Shown here: in pieces, positions 1 to 14,159 of the stretch
Numbering within the stretch: position 1 is the first letter of the stretch
How the letters are laid out: each line of letters begins with the position of its first letter
NCBI GenBank assembly: GCA_013399855.1
Contig: VXAY01004360.1
Coordinates: 1,375,722 to 1,439,721 of the forward strand
Direction of reading: 5' to 3'
Source: Oxyruncus cristatus
Taxonomy: Eukaryota; Chordata; Aves; Passeriformes; Cotingidae
Length of the DNA: 64,000 nucleotides
The notes under the pieces: generated by a model
Database searches by the model: none
The model's input: the letters and a program-made list of their open reading frames with translations, nothing else
What the model was told of the DNA's origin: nothing
Program-made: the position numbers and the translations under genes

Positions 1-3000
1 TATAAGACCTTCCATGTACCAGTATGTACAAGTACAAAACTGAATATGAATCAATAAATTCAGCTTCCCAGGAAACAGTAAAATAAGTGTATTCAGAAGT
101 CTGTTCATATTCTTGGTTTTTGAAGAAAATGGTTTTCAATTTCGTTTTATGGAAGTCTTCATATCTCATGTATGGCTGGGCTATCTTACACTCTCAGTAA
201 CTGTTCACAGAACTAAAGACACCACAGATTAATGTTGCAGAGACAAGACCCTCAGCTGTGTGAGAGAACACAATTCTTGCAATGGAAGAAATGCGAACAC
301 TTGAAAGCATCAGAGATGGTCAGTGAAGAAGAAAAAAACCTCTCATAGATGGATCACTGTTTTAAACTAGAAATCTTCACTGAAAGCTAGGAGTTTCAAC
401 AAAATGAGAAACTCAATCATTCATGAGGGAGAAAGAAATATGTAAACATCAGAAAGTTTTGTGAGATAACACACCCAAATTTTATATATGTAAAAGTTGG
501 TTCCCTCACTCCTTAGAACATGAAAGGAACAGGCAAAATATTTTTCCTGTCACAACTGGAAATTGCAAGACCGTGGCCACTGCTAAGTAAGCAAGCCTTT
601 GGAGGGTATTTATCACACTGCAACTGTGCAGAAGAGATTGGTTTTAAGGCTTGAACACCCTATTTAGTAGCAGAAACAGGGATAAATATGTAAGGGCAGT
701 GTAACTTCATTGCAGGAAAAGGAATCTAAAGAACAAGTTTGTTTCTTACTTCCAGAAATGGCTGCTGGTTTTGTAGACCTTTCACAGAACACAACATGCC
801 TTAAAACAGAGCAACTGAAATGGTAGATGTGTGAAAAGTAAAGCCAGCGATGAGACTTCACAAAAAGAAAAAAAGGGGACTGGCCAGCCTGCTTTGCAAG
901 AACATGGCTGTTCCAATAAACAAGTCATGTTTACAAGAGGAATCTTCCTGAATTTGATACCGCTTTCTTTAGAGCATTTTTTTTTTCAGATTTAATCAAT
1001 AAATTGATGTTTAATCCAATTTTATAACTGAAAGATAAGAGTTTAACCCCATTCACACCAAGATAGCTTCATTTTCAGCTACCAATTTCAGAATTCCAAG
1101 ATAAAGAACTGAAAAATAAAATAAAAAAGAAACCAAAAGTTTTAGCAAAATAAGGTGTCCTGTTTCTTTGCCTTATTATCCGGGCAATAAGCCAGGGGAT
1201 AATAGTGCTATTTACAACAGACATGCAAGCTTACAAAAGAAATTAGTAAAGACACATTTTGTTGAAGGCACCTAAAATCCAGAACAAAGGTTGTAAGATT
1301 TTTAAATGGTATATTTCTGCACTTAACTGCTAATAAAAGTGGCTACTAATTGTTAGGCCCAAGAATTATATGAGAGGGACCATTAACATGTTGTTCTGTT
1401 TTTGAAGTATCTGTCTGCATTAACATAGGGCATTGTAGTGCAGATTACATTGAAATGCTGACTACTCTGCTGTAATATTGCTAGGAGGAAAACATTCAGT
1501 CCTGCAGCAAAGAAGTGATATTAGTGAACTTAGAAAAGGTAAGTATTGCTCTGTTTCTGATATTTTAGATAGTCTGCTTGATAACTGCGGTTATATATTA
1601 ATTTCCTATGACAATTTGGCATTTCTTCTTTCCACAAATAAATGGTTTACGCTAGGAGTTGTTAACCTAAAACAAAGCAGTTACGTATACAAACAATACA
1701 AAAGCTGTGACATTAATGCCAACTTCTTCCTGCAAAATCTTGCAGGATACGTAACAAATTTAAGTTTTAGATTTAGAGGAAAATCAAATCACTGTAGGTC
1801 AGGTTAGTTTTCTTTGCAGCAGTCAGCCCTGTCTAAGGGAAACCAGTACTTCTGAGCTGTGGAAAAATACATTTAGATCAATGTGACAAGATCAATGAAG
1901 TCAGTATCTTCTATAGCCTTGCCATATTAGATTTTCTGCTTTACATTTATATAGCTAATATTTTTTAAACAAAGTGCCAAATTAAGAGCAAAAAAGGGAA
2001 GAAAAGATAGTCTCAATCAGAGCAAGAGGAGCCTGTTCGTTTGCACATGCTAATCAGTTTCCTCTGTGTGTTTTAGTTTTCCCCTTCGAGGGTGCAGTCT
2101 GACAGTGGATAGGAAAAACAGACAACAAACCCAACAGCTATGCTTCTTCCATCATCTCCCCTTCCCTTTTGTTCTCTCTTCCAAACAAAGAAGTTTCTCC
2201 TACCGGGCTTCTCCTCAGCTTACCAGGCCTGGTTCCTTTCTGCTCCCATTCCCCCCACTGCCCCATGGCCCCTTCCCCCACCGCCTTGCCTGTCTCCTGC
2301 CTGTTCCCACTGGTTTTCCATCCTCCCTCCTGTCAGTCCTGGCTCTTTGTTCCCACAGGGTTCTGAAGATGTGCAGCAGGAGTTCAGCTCCCTCTTTTTA
2401 ATTTTTTTTTTCCCCTTTTTCTCTGGGGGAAAATATGGAACATTTGAAGCCCCATTGATAGCAGACAAGAAGATAGCAGAGAAAAGAAGAAACCTGCGAA
2501 AGAAAATGAAGAGAAATTAACCTAAATAGTCCACTGGCGTGGAGTTGCCTCATAAGGTTTTCAGAGAGCTTTTACACATAGAAGTAATGAGCATATTTTC
2601 AAATCCATATAAGGATATTTAGCAAGGAACTAGCTTTCTCCAGTAGAGTACTGAAAGGCCTCAGGTGCGTAGTACTAACCTGCTAGTGTAATGGTCGTCT
2701 GAGTAAGAGATTTACAGTCTCTTTACAGAGGACGAGAAAGTACAGCTATCATTTTCCCAGCTTTGGAAAGGTGTATGATGAATTTGTCATTAAAACCACA
2801 AAAACCAACTTTCACTACCACTATATTGTGATTAGGAGAGCACCTGCCCAAACAATTTAAGCAATTAGGAAAAAATGTTTACAAAGTGATGTGTCTCTCT
2901 TATCTATTTAAAAATTAACACTATCCCAGTTAAATCCAGGACATAAAGAAAGGAATGACTGGAAACGAAGAACCTTTCAAATTGGGTTCTTCAAACAGTT

Positions 3001-6000
3001 TTTAAAGTCCTGCCTGCTTCTAGACTCTTCTTGAGATAATCATAATGTGTTACTTAAAACTGAGTTAATGGAACAAGCAGCAGTCAGACCAGTCCAGCTC
3101 AGATTGCATGGCAGTGCTGAGGAAGATGAAGGTGCTTACAAATTTGTTATCCCTGTTATCAAAGATCAAAAGAGTCAAGTGTTGCTCTGCAGCACAGCAC
3201 ATAAATTACTTTATAAGGGAATTCTCATGGTTCCTGATGGACCTATGAAAACTGGCAGACACTAATAGGCGGTAAAATAATTTCTCTAGAAGTTCACTTC
3301 TGCTGTTTGTTTGCATACTTCTCTGGGACAGAGGTGAAATGTGCTAGTATTTCCCCCTGAATCCTCCTCCCACATATTGAAAACAATGAAATTCTACTTG
3401 AATTAGGACAACAGGAGAGGCAATTTAAAGGGGCCCTAAAGATTCAGTCTCTTAATCACAACTGTAACAAAATGCTGTTATCCTTGCCGGTAATTCCCTG
3501 GCAATTGACAGTACACTAGTGCTATCGGAGAAGACCTTGCTTTGCAAAGAAACCTGCCTAGATAACCAGATCTTCATCTTCTGTTTCCCCTGTCACTGCA
3601 CTGTTACAGAAATCCTAGTGATGACCAGCCACTCAGGAGCTACATTTCGACCCTGACATTGAATCTAAAGTTATTTAGAAACTGAAGTCAGTGCAGATGT
3701 TTTCTTCTGAACAACCCATGTAATGAGGAGGGCATTTCAGTAGGACTGTGTGAATGCACACCAGCAGCCCCATTAGGCTGCAATAGCAACTTAAGAGGTT
3801 TTACTCTGGGGGCAACCTAAAATCACTCTGGCTGAACTGTAGTTTGGTCTGCTATAAAAAAGGGACTGCGTATAAGACAGAAATTAAATTGTTGGGCAGG
3901 TTTTCTCTGTGAGGCCCTGGAACCCTACGCTGCCCCAAGTCTAGCAGTTGTTTTAGTGTATAAGAAAAGGAATACATAATTAGGAACTTGGGAGAGACCT
4001 GATGGACTTTGAAGAGAACTTTCCAAAGAAAGAAGACCTAAAGAAAGGGTTAGATTTTTTTCTTTTATGTCATTGCTGGACTGATTTCCTGCTAAACAAT
4101 TGCTCAAATATAAAAAGATTTTGTTGGACTGTTAATAGTAGGTTAAATAGAGTAAAATAAAGGTGTATTTTTATTATCTGCATATAAATGAAGGTAATTT
4201 AAAATGTAGGGTGTAAACAGCTACTGTAAAGGCCAAGAAAATACCCCAAGGACCAATCTGGTCTTCAAAAGATTGTGAAATTCCTAAGAACTCGTTAATT
4301 GCTGGTTTATCAGTAAATCCCAAACCCAAAACCATAGAAATGGCAGTCTCTGTTAAACACCATAAAGAAAAGAAACTTCACATACTTGTTGGTGATTTCT
4401 GAATTATTGTAATTCTTATGACTCCCATTGGTTGTATTTACTCTCTCCCAAATCAATCCCTACTTAGCCATTACCACTGCTGTTTTCAAACCTTGAATAT
4501 TTGAATCTTAGTGTCCTTCCTAAGAGGTGTTTAAATAGCTGGAAACTGCTAAAAAAAATTTGGTTTTTAGTCTTTAATCTGGACACTTGCAGCAAGAGAA
4601 ATGTTTTTTTTTAAATTACAGTAGCTGTTGAGACAAGACTCTTAAGCCATCTATTCCCATATTCCTTTAGGGTGAAAGCATTCTCAAAAAGAATTGTCTA
4701 TTATTTTTCCTCTCTCTTTATAACCGGTTGATGGGAAAAGGCAGAAGAAATGTTAAGTGTAATTAGTTTATTGCTAAAGCATATTGCTAAATCAGCATCA
4801 CTTTCCAGAATACCGTATTTCTGCTGACAGCCTTTTTGCACAAGATCTTCAGCCAGTTCTACATGAAAAGTTCTGCTTCTAGCAACCAGTAAAGAGAAAG
4901 TCTTCCAGAGCTATTAATTTATGTAAAATTAAGAAAATAATTTCAAAACAGATATGAAATAAACAATTGCCTTTCCCTTCCTGAGATTTCCATGGGTTTG
5001 TTATCTTGAAGGATTTTCTCACCAGGACTTACAGCAACAGTTTTGCGGGTGCTATGCACAAAGCTCTTCAGCTACATGTGGAAGGGAAGATAGGGCTTTT
5101 ACAGCCACTTCAGGATTTCTACTTGGAAGCCTAGTACCAAAACACTGAAGTAAAAATAATTAGAAGTATTTGGCAGTGAGTGTCAAACTTTCTTAACTGA
5201 GATGTCTCAGATATATCCACCGAAAACCCACTGTCCTAGCTCTTGTTGTTACTGTTCAGTTGCTGTTCAGGATTGTGTTCAAATGATGTGGTACTTGGTC
5301 TAAAGCTGTGGAAACCTCAATTCTAATAGTTCATACCACCCTTTATGTATGATTAGTTTTCTGTAGAATTCCATATTGCTTTGTTAACTCTGAAAAATTT
5401 GTAGAAAATTTTGTCTTTTTAAAAAATATTTTAGAACTGTTGTTTCTGTTTTGAATCATGATTGAAGCTTAAACCAAATTTTTACAGAGACAGACAAAAG
5501 TTACGTCCACAAATACTTTAAATACATTGGAGATCACTATTTTCCTCTGATGTTTCTCTGAGTCAGAACATTGACAATATTAAGAAAACTAAGTTTTGCT
5601 GAAGTCTTTGGGGAAGACTGAAGGGTAAAATTTTATTCTGTATGCATCCTTCAGATGGCTTTTGCAAAGCACTATGAAGCATGAAACCTGGAGCAGGCAG
5701 TTATGTCATTCCTCTGTCTCTCATGACAGCTGATTGATATCCATAAGACTTTCTGGAGCTGTGCTTCCTCTTGGAAGGAAATCTGTGACTGTGTACCTAT
5801 CTAGTTGTCTTCTTCTATCTTCTTGTTTTCTTTTCCTATAATGTTTAAGCTAAAAATATATGAAACTTCTGCGGATAATTTTAGGCATGAGAATCCAAAT
5901 CAATAACCTAATTTCTGCAATTGCTTTATCCAGTGTCATTGAGCCTAACACAAAAAGTTTGGTGAGTAAAGCTGAGAATGTGGATACCTCTGTGTCTGAG

Positions 6001-9000
6001 GACAGGTAGGAAATGGAAGTTGTGGGGCCTGAATTAATCCTAGTTTTCTACAGATCTTGACTTTGGTAGGAATCATAGGTATTTAGCATCACCAATTAAC
6101 AGGTGTTTGATTTTAGGCATCCAGATAGTTTGAATTTTGAGTTGATTTTCTTTCTTGGGTTTGGATATAAGTGAGGAAAGGGTGGCACTGTACATCCTGT
6201 GAGATATAAAACTATGGAGGGAGAGAACTGAATTGAGGTTGCATATCAGGATATGTCTGGAAGGAATAGGATTAAAGCCAAGCAGAGTAAAATATGTGCA
6301 CCACATGAGACAAGAGATAGCTTGCAAGGAAGATACACTTGCCTGTGCAGCGTTTCCCAAGACAAACAAAGGAAATCTTAGCACGCGCAGACATTTGAAA
6401 GCAATCTGGGAAAAAAAGAGGCATTTGCTGGACCCTGTTTAGAAATGACTTTCATGTCTGGTATTGTATCCAGATATTTATCATGAAACACAGTGATTTT
6501 GCTTGAAAATACATCGGGCAGCCAAAAGCTTGTAGCCACTTGTGCCTTGCTAAGAGATCAACTTCCATAAAACTGAGTTCCTTTAAAGAAGGTGCCATGC
6601 TGTCAGCACATCTGTCTTGAGAAAGGGAAGGAAGCACTGAAGGTGGAGGATTGCTTTTCATTAATTGCATCATATTGAGCTTCCAGGCAGACAAGTACTT
6701 GAGATGGCCAAAAGGTGGAGATTTTTAGGTTCCTCCCCCTGTTTTCTATCTCCTCCCCCCTCCCAAAAAGAAATGTTTTGCCAAAACCTCCTTGTGGCAA
6801 AGCAAGGGTTTTAAAAGTAAAGCCATGATCAAAGCAAAAGCTTTGGAGACTTGGTTAATTACAATCCTTTATTTTCTCAAAGGAAGATTTGCAATGGGTA
6901 TACTTGATCAAGTTAGACTTCTTTTTCACTGTTATTCAGGGTTCAAATCCCCAACAAAAAAAAAAAAATATAAGCAAAAATGAAATAGGATCACAACTCA
7001 TTACCCAGTTGTGTAAATACAGGAATCTTCAGCTGCCAGTTGTTACGCTGAGAAGAAAAATTGTAAGAACTGGGGAGGTATTCATCCTTCGTTTAGTTTT
7101 ATTCTTGTATGAATCACTTGTGGAAAAACTTCCTATGTTTTCAGCAGAAATATTTCCAAGTTGAAATTTATAGAAACTAGCTGATAATTAAGAAGTTTTT
7201 CAGCATAAAAGTTCATTAATAAAATGAGTTTGTGGATTTTCTAATTTCTTTGTCAGAAGTGTATACCTGACTTATTAATATTGTTTTGGTGTTACACACT
7301 GTAGTCTTGTATTTCTAGATGTAAAATGGGGTGAAAACTTTTCAGTGCAACATTGCAGTTGGTTTTGACTAGAAATGTATCTATTACAAGTGTACACAAT
7401 ATGTGACACGAGGCATCTTCCAAATATAAAGTCTTTAATTAAGTACTATTTTTATCAAAGCTGTCAATGTGTTGAGGCTTGCAGTAAAGGGTTTTCTTCC
7501 TAAAGGAAGGTGCCTTGAAGTTCTTTTTCTATGGTTCAGATTGACCCTGTCCTTGACATGTGGGCAGACAGGAACAGGAAATTATTTCCTGGGGATACAT
7601 GGCATCTGCAACAAGATTCTTAAAGTGAAATGCACCTTAAATTACTGACTTGGATAATATTGAAATCTTCCCTCTGGTTTCTTAAAAAAAAAAATTTTGA
7701 AAAGCCAGTGTTAAACACAAGTAACATGCTGTCAAAGGGATCGAATTTGAGAAGGCTTCAATTAGTGGTGTTTGTGGGGTTTTTACTAGTATAAAACAAC
7801 AATGAATATAACATGAGTGTGATTTGGTTTAATTCAACTTGTTTTTAAAAAAGCCGAAGAAGGCACATAAATGCTTGCAACATGCCTGCAAGGTTAATAA
7901 TGAATTCGGCTATTCCCAGCTTTATTAGTGTTAACACATGCAATTGTTCCAAAAACATCCAGCAGGAAAAATGCACCCTTCTTAGAAAATCAGACTGAAT
8001 TTGCATTACCAGAGATCAAAGGTTGTGAATTTTTGTTTTGACATGTAATTACTTTTCATTATGCATTATTAGTTTATTGGTTACTTTCTTGCATTACAAA
8101 TGGTTCTAGAGAAAATAAGGGTGGGTATTAGCAATGAAAATTTCTGTATAATATTTTTGCCCTGAAGGTTACCAAAATGGAGATACTGAAGACTTGCCCA
8201 AAGTGAGACAGTGAGTCAGAAGAGCCCAGAATCAGCTCTCCTGGCATCCAGACTCTTGTGCTGTACATTAGTCAACCATCTTCCCATAGTTCATATAATA
8301 GTTTTATATAATATGAAAATATTTATATCAGATGTGGAGAAGACCTTGCTGGTGAAGGAAATGTGGGTAAGATGAAGAGTTGGGTATAGAGAGTAGAAGT
8401 AGATCACATACAGCTTGGAAGAAAGAAGTTAATTGCGTTCAGAGCAGTGTTAGAGAAGAGACAGTGGAGGGGCTCAAAAAGTGGCTCTGTTGGTGTACAA
8501 GTGTGGTACATGTGAGTTCAAATAATCTCTAGATGGAGTTAAGTTTCCATCCTTTCTTCTGAGCCTGCTGCACCAAGATGATGAAAACAGCATCAGAGTT
8601 ACGCAAAACTGTTGGTATCAGTCAGTGGAGGTTAACTCAAATGAAGTAAAGAAGAAAATGGTTTTCTATCTGAGAGCTTCCTTGCTGATGAGAAGCAAAG
8701 AATTTGCTGTCAGTAACCCTTCATTGCTAAAGGTGTCCAAGTGCTTTTATTTTATCTGGATGAGGTGTAACCTAGAGCAAGAAATCAGAAAATAATCTTG
8801 GCAGTAAAGGGTTCAGAAGGGTCTGTAAGGTTTGAGGCCACATTCAAGGCAATTACTAATTCCAAAACACAAGATAATCTAGATTTAGGCACAGGTTTCC
8901 AGGTGAATACTAAAAAAGTTATCCTTATTTATAAAATATAAAATAGTGCTCATTAGCGCTGTATGCTTGCCTTTCTGTCGACCAGTGAGGAGGAGGAAGA

Positions 9001-12000
9001 AAAGCTCTAAAACAATAAAGGAGGGGGAAAAACTCCCCACTAAACAACAGAAAAGAGCTTGATTTGGTTTTAAAAATTCTGTAATTACAAATTAGGACTT
9101 ACATCTCTTTTTCTAGAGGTGTTGACATTGTCTGTCTATGAAGCACCCAGTTTGTCTTATGCCTTTCAGTAATTTTCATGAAATGCGCAAAGGAGAAAGG
9201 GAAAATTGTAGATTTTCAACTGCCTTAAATCTTTCATTGATGGTGAAAGTTTGATTCTTAGCACTGCATAATTTTATAAAGATAGTGCTTAGGGAAAAGA
9301 TGAAATTTCCCAATAAAAGTCTGTTGGTTTGGTTATTAATGTCAGAAAATCTGAGGACTTTGGTATTTGAGACCTAAACATTAGCTTTTTAACTTACCCC
9401 AACCTATCTCAACAAAAGAGGTTGCGTTCACATTATTGCCCTTTGGGAACTATATGGATTGAAGTATAAGAAAAGGTGTTGTTTATGGTAGAGTCTCCCA
9501 ACAGGACTCCTGCTAGGTCATTTATAACAGTGCTAATACTTTGTGTCATCAAATTCATACGGTCCCTGTTTGAAGCAGAATATGTCTTCATTGTGGGGTT
9601 GGGTGTTTTTATTTTGGTTTGTTGTTGTTTTGGTTTTGGTTGATTGGGAGTTTTTTTAGGGTTATCCTTTAAACCAGGATAATGCAGTAAACAGTATCTG
9701 TTATTCTACTACTCTTTGCATCCCCTGTAATCCCTGTTGTGCCTGTCTCTCTTTGCAGCTTTTTAAGAAATGACCTGTTAAGAGTGGTGGGTGGCTCTTG
9801 TTTGTGTCATCTATTTGTTCCCACCAGTTCACTCGGGACAACTTGGTTTAAATAATGCTAGTCATCTAAGCAATATTGTTAAGATATTGTAAAAGATATT
9901 CTAGTTTGAAATTTTGAGTTTGGATCAAAAATACCCTCTTCTCAAGTTTGCTGATTTCATCTATCTTTGTTCCAGACTCAGCCTTATGGGCTGGGAGCTG
10001 AGCTTTCGTGGGAGCTTCAGTTTATTTTGTTGTTTTTCGCCAGTTGGTGTTGTCTAGTGCAGCAGGCGCTGAAGTCATTGCAAGTTTGATCATTGACTTT
10101 CATGAGGCAAACCTCAGGATCTGAGCATTTGAGCTGGAGAGGGTGCTTAGCAGTACTCAAGCAAAGACCTAAGTCAACGGGAGTTTTGCCACCTTCCAAA
10201 AATGCAGGATGGAACTTTGCCTTTGCTTTGCCCTCCCAAATGCTAAAGGGGGAAAGCAAAACAAACCAAAATCAACATGTTGTGCTCTTCTCAGACTACT
10301 TGAAAGGAAAATGTTTTTAAAAATATGTATGCATCAAAATCTGTGGAGAAAATCAGTCCTATTAAATACTAAAAGCAGAGAACATGAAGCATACTTTTTT
10401 CAGAGACTTAATGCTCACAGTGTATGAACTTAAAATGCAAAAAAACACTGTATGTTTTCCCAGGTTATCATGTCTTATATGGGTATATGTTAGCACAATG
10501 GGGTTACAAAATGGTGAGTTCTTATATAAAGCTCTTCCATCATGATCTTTAGGCTTTTTCTTGTTTAAGCCTTGTATATAAGGAAAAATGATATGCCAGA
10601 TTAAATGAAATCCAGAAGCTTCCTAGGAAAATGGCATTTACATCCACATTAATGCCTCAATAGTAGTAGTATCAGTGGGAGATTCCTTCCCAGTGCCCAG
10701 GAAAAAGCAGCTGATGGATACATCTGTACTTGTACAAGCTGTACAACTCTGTTACATGTACATAATAATGAATGTAATATTTTTATTAAGTGTGGGGGGG
10801 TGGGAGGCAAAAAGCTAAGCAATGGGGAAGCAGGTGTTTATTCTTCAGGGGTGGGAAGTTTTGACCTTTGAAAGGTGGATTTCATACCAGGTGCAGTGGG
10901 TGCTGGCCCGACCCACGGCTGCTGCCCGGGGCAGGATGGGATGGGGTGGGAATGCAAAGACACGGGTCCGGCACCAAGAGCGGTGTTAATAGCATGTGCC
11001 CCCCCCCGAACTGCAAGTTGAAGGATAATTAAACAAATACCTCCAATACTTAAACACGCTCTCGCATTTTTGCACGCCATCCCCAGGCGGTTAAAGCTGC
11101 ACGGGGGCAGCTGGTACCCGAGGGCTGCGGGACCTCGGGGACAGACTCGTTCCCGCTGGGAAGGTGTCGAGGGGTTTGCGATGTCCCGGGGAATAAGGTA
11201 GAGAATGACTGACAGGCCTTCTGAACCCGAAGTTCAAAAGCTGGAGGCTACTGCTCTTCCCATGTAAGAGGAAAAGTATTGCTGTAAATCGGGAATCTTT
11301 ATAGCTGTTCAGCTGAAGGAAGTTTTTTGGCTGTAAACTGTCATGCACTGCAGCTCCCGGTGAAAGGACTGTGGAAGTGGGGAGTCCTCTCTCCTGGGAA
11401 CCAAAGTGCAATTAAGATCAGAAAGAGGGGGAAGGAAATAAAATAAAATAAAGACAACAGAAATCTAAACCGAGGAAAAACTTTATGGTTTGGGCTTGTT
11501 GGATATTTCAGGGTGGTTGTTAAGTTGGTTTTAGTTTTTCCCCCGTTCCAAAGATTACGTATAAACTCCTGGAAACGGGTGTTTTCTTCGTGGTCATTTC
11601 AAAATTGATAGCTGAAAAGACTTCTTTTTTGAAAGACCAACTAAATTTGAGAGCATACATCATTTGTCTCGATAAGTGGGTCGATCATTTGCTAAGTATT
11701 AAATAAAACGTGAGCTATATCAAATCAAATTGAACTCTCTTCTCTTTGTCTAAAGAGAGCGATCAGTGTGAAAAATATTAACTGTACAGATAAGTGTCTG
11801 CCGTCGAAGGATTTCCCATTCCTTGAGTGCATATACATATATGCGTAGAAGAATTATTCCTTCCTTGAAACATCGATCTGAAAGAATTTTAAAGGGTGTT
11901 TTATAAACTCAGGTCACCTAAATACACATTTAGGTCGTCTCTAGTTATTTTATTTATTCATTTTCGGTATGGTTAAATTTCCACGGAAGCCGCTCCGTCG

Positions 12001-13649
12001 CTTTCAATTCAGGCTGTTCCCGCTGCTTTCGGCTCTTAAACACCTTCATTGTCAGGTGGGGTAGAGCTGAGGAAGAGCTCAGGCTGGAGTCTGCCTCCAC
12101 GGGACCCCCATCACTAGCCCCATCACTCTTGTCCCCTTTCTCCTCCGCGGACCGTATCCTAAAAGCGATGCGACTTCTGCAAGAGTTGAAAAGTCTCTCC
12201 CTATCACGTGCAGGGAGCGGGCGACTGTCCGTGCGAGTCCTTCTTCGGGGTTAGACTTTCCTGGTGCTCAGCTTTTTGTTTAAGGACTAAGATGTTTGAA
12301 ATGTCGCCCTGAAAGCACAAACCCAAAGATGGTGCTTCCAGCCTACTCGAGGGCCAGCGTGCCGTGCCCTGGCGGGGCTTAAGTGCTCGTGGCTTTTGAT
12401 GGGTCGTGTTTGCTTGCTTTGAGAGGAGCGCCTTCAGTGAAATAAACACCTGATAGCAACTACCGCTAGTAATGACTATCCATCAACTTAGTAAATTTTG
12501 TCTATAATTTCTTTGCAAATGCTGCTTTCCCCTTCCAAAAGGACAAAAAGCAGGCGGTGCTCAGGCAGAAAGAGCTTTAAGAAACTGTAACGCAGGTATT
12601 AATCTGAAGGGTTAACATTTTTTTCGCGTTTCTGCACAGTGGTTGAAGAAAGATGGCTTGCGGAATTCCGCACATGAGGTTGAAGGGGAAAAAAAAGCTC
12701 TGCGGAGTTAAGTTAATGATGTATAAGTCCGATGGTGCTGTATAATGAAAATACAGCCCTAAGCCGTAGCTCCTAAACCAAAAAGAAACCGAAAGTAATA
12801 GCGGAAGGTTTGGGATTATTTGAAGTTTGACGAGGGCAGACACTCTGGGGCTTCTGCTCCGCTGCTTGCGGAGTGTGGAAAGGCAGGGCGTGCAGGCAAG
12901 GGGTGTCTCTCCGCAGAAGCAGCCGGTGCCCGGACTGAACCACCGTCTGCATTCCGCAGAAAGTACCTTCAGTGTGCCTTCCACCGGCAGCCCCGACTTC
13001 CAGCTCCTTCTGCTGCCAGACAGCTCGACAGCGTAACCCGGGCACTTTCTCCTAAAACGTGAAAAATCCAGGCAGAGATGATGCACGGTGTTTGGAGAAG
13101 AGGAGATGCTTATTTTATAACAACTCTGACTTTTACACCGCGCCCCTTCTTTTTCCCTCTCTTTTGCTCCCGTTTAAATGACTTGTTATTGTTTAAAGAG
13201 ACCCCATTGAACTATTTCCTGCTCATTGTCACCTCTCTCCCCCTCACCCTCTATCCAGGGATTCTCACGGAAAGGTAATAAACTGTTTCCCTCACACCAC
13301 AGACCGTCACAGCTCCGGAGAATGCAAACTGTTACAACACCGGAGGGCGGGAGCGCTTCAGAGCATCCCTCCTCTCCCTCGTCCCAGCTCTTGTTTTTGT
13401 GTCAAACAACTTTAAAAGAAGTTCATCCCGTTGCAAAGTTTCAGCCGTGAGGCTCAGCCTCCCCTATTGCCCGCAGGAACTCGCGGGGGTTTCTCCTTGT
13501 TACATGAAACGAAGCCTTTAGCTATCGATCTGGTTTTTCAGAAGTACGTTTTCATTTAGGTGGGATGGCAGGTAACCCTCGATCTGATTTTTAGATTTTT
13601 TTTAAAAAAATATATTTTATTTAGGTAGGGTGGCTGGAAACCATCGCTA
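1..13649. other. Upstream flank of TBXT, no gene recognised
   Basis: AT-rich DNA. The open frames in it are short, lack recognisable domains and are consistent with chance. A pyrimidine-rich stretch lies at about 2,140-2,420. A stretch near 7,700-8,170 has a TCF/LEF-type motif beside homeobox-type AT-rich motifs and is raised as a candidate regulatory element. From about 10.9 kb CpG content increases toward the promoter. An imperfect tandem duplication lies at 13,525-13,643. Confidence 0.7.
13525..13643 (+). repeat. Imperfect tandem duplication upstream of TBXT
   Basis: Two diverged units starting TCGATCTG at 13525 and 13579. Each continues with a T-rich stretch, a TTTAGGT block, a GG(A/T)GG-type stretch (GTGGGATGGC, then GTAGGGTGGC) and AACC. 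The second unit carries an extra T/A-rich insertion. The similarity was aligned by eye. Confidence 0.55.
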
Positions 13650-14159
13650 TCGAGCATCTCGGCTGCCAAGGCGCTGCCCGTGCAGGTGGTGCTTGTGTGG
13701 CAAACTGTGACTTTTCTCACGGGTGGGCTCTCGCGATCGCTTAAAACCGGGGAGCCGGTGGCGGGGAGTGCCCGTGCTGTGCTAGGTTCGCGGTCAGCCG
13801 CTTTACAGTGCTGTTTCGGCTCTTTGGCTAAGTTTTACTGCAAGGTTTGTCGTTGCCAACTGCAGCCTTCACTGAAGCAGAAATTTCTGTCAAGGGGGCA
13901 AAGGACAGCGCGGGAACGGGAGTGAGTGTGGGTGCTGACAGCCTGCGGCTGCTTGTGAAGAACGACTTTCCGTTTTTTCCCCTAAACATGGATCAGCAGT
14001 GGGGGTGTTTGCCGCCGAGGACTGACTGCCTAAAAGCTGACCGGGAGGCTCGCTGCGCCGGTGGCTGCGGTGGGAGGCGGGAGGGTGCCGCGCTCGCCGG
14101 TTGTGAGGCTGTTGCCGAGATGGGCCATTTCCTCCGCGGCTGCCGGAGCCCCGGCCCCG

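Noticed and set aside
2140..2520. 126-codon open frame with a Pro/Ser/Phe-rich start
   Set aside because: Produced by a pyrimidine-rich tract. No domain, no promoter context.
12577..13086. 169-codon minus-strand open frame upstream of TBXT
   Set aside because: In a CpG-richer region where stops are rarer. No recognised motif, and overlapping open frames exist on both strands.
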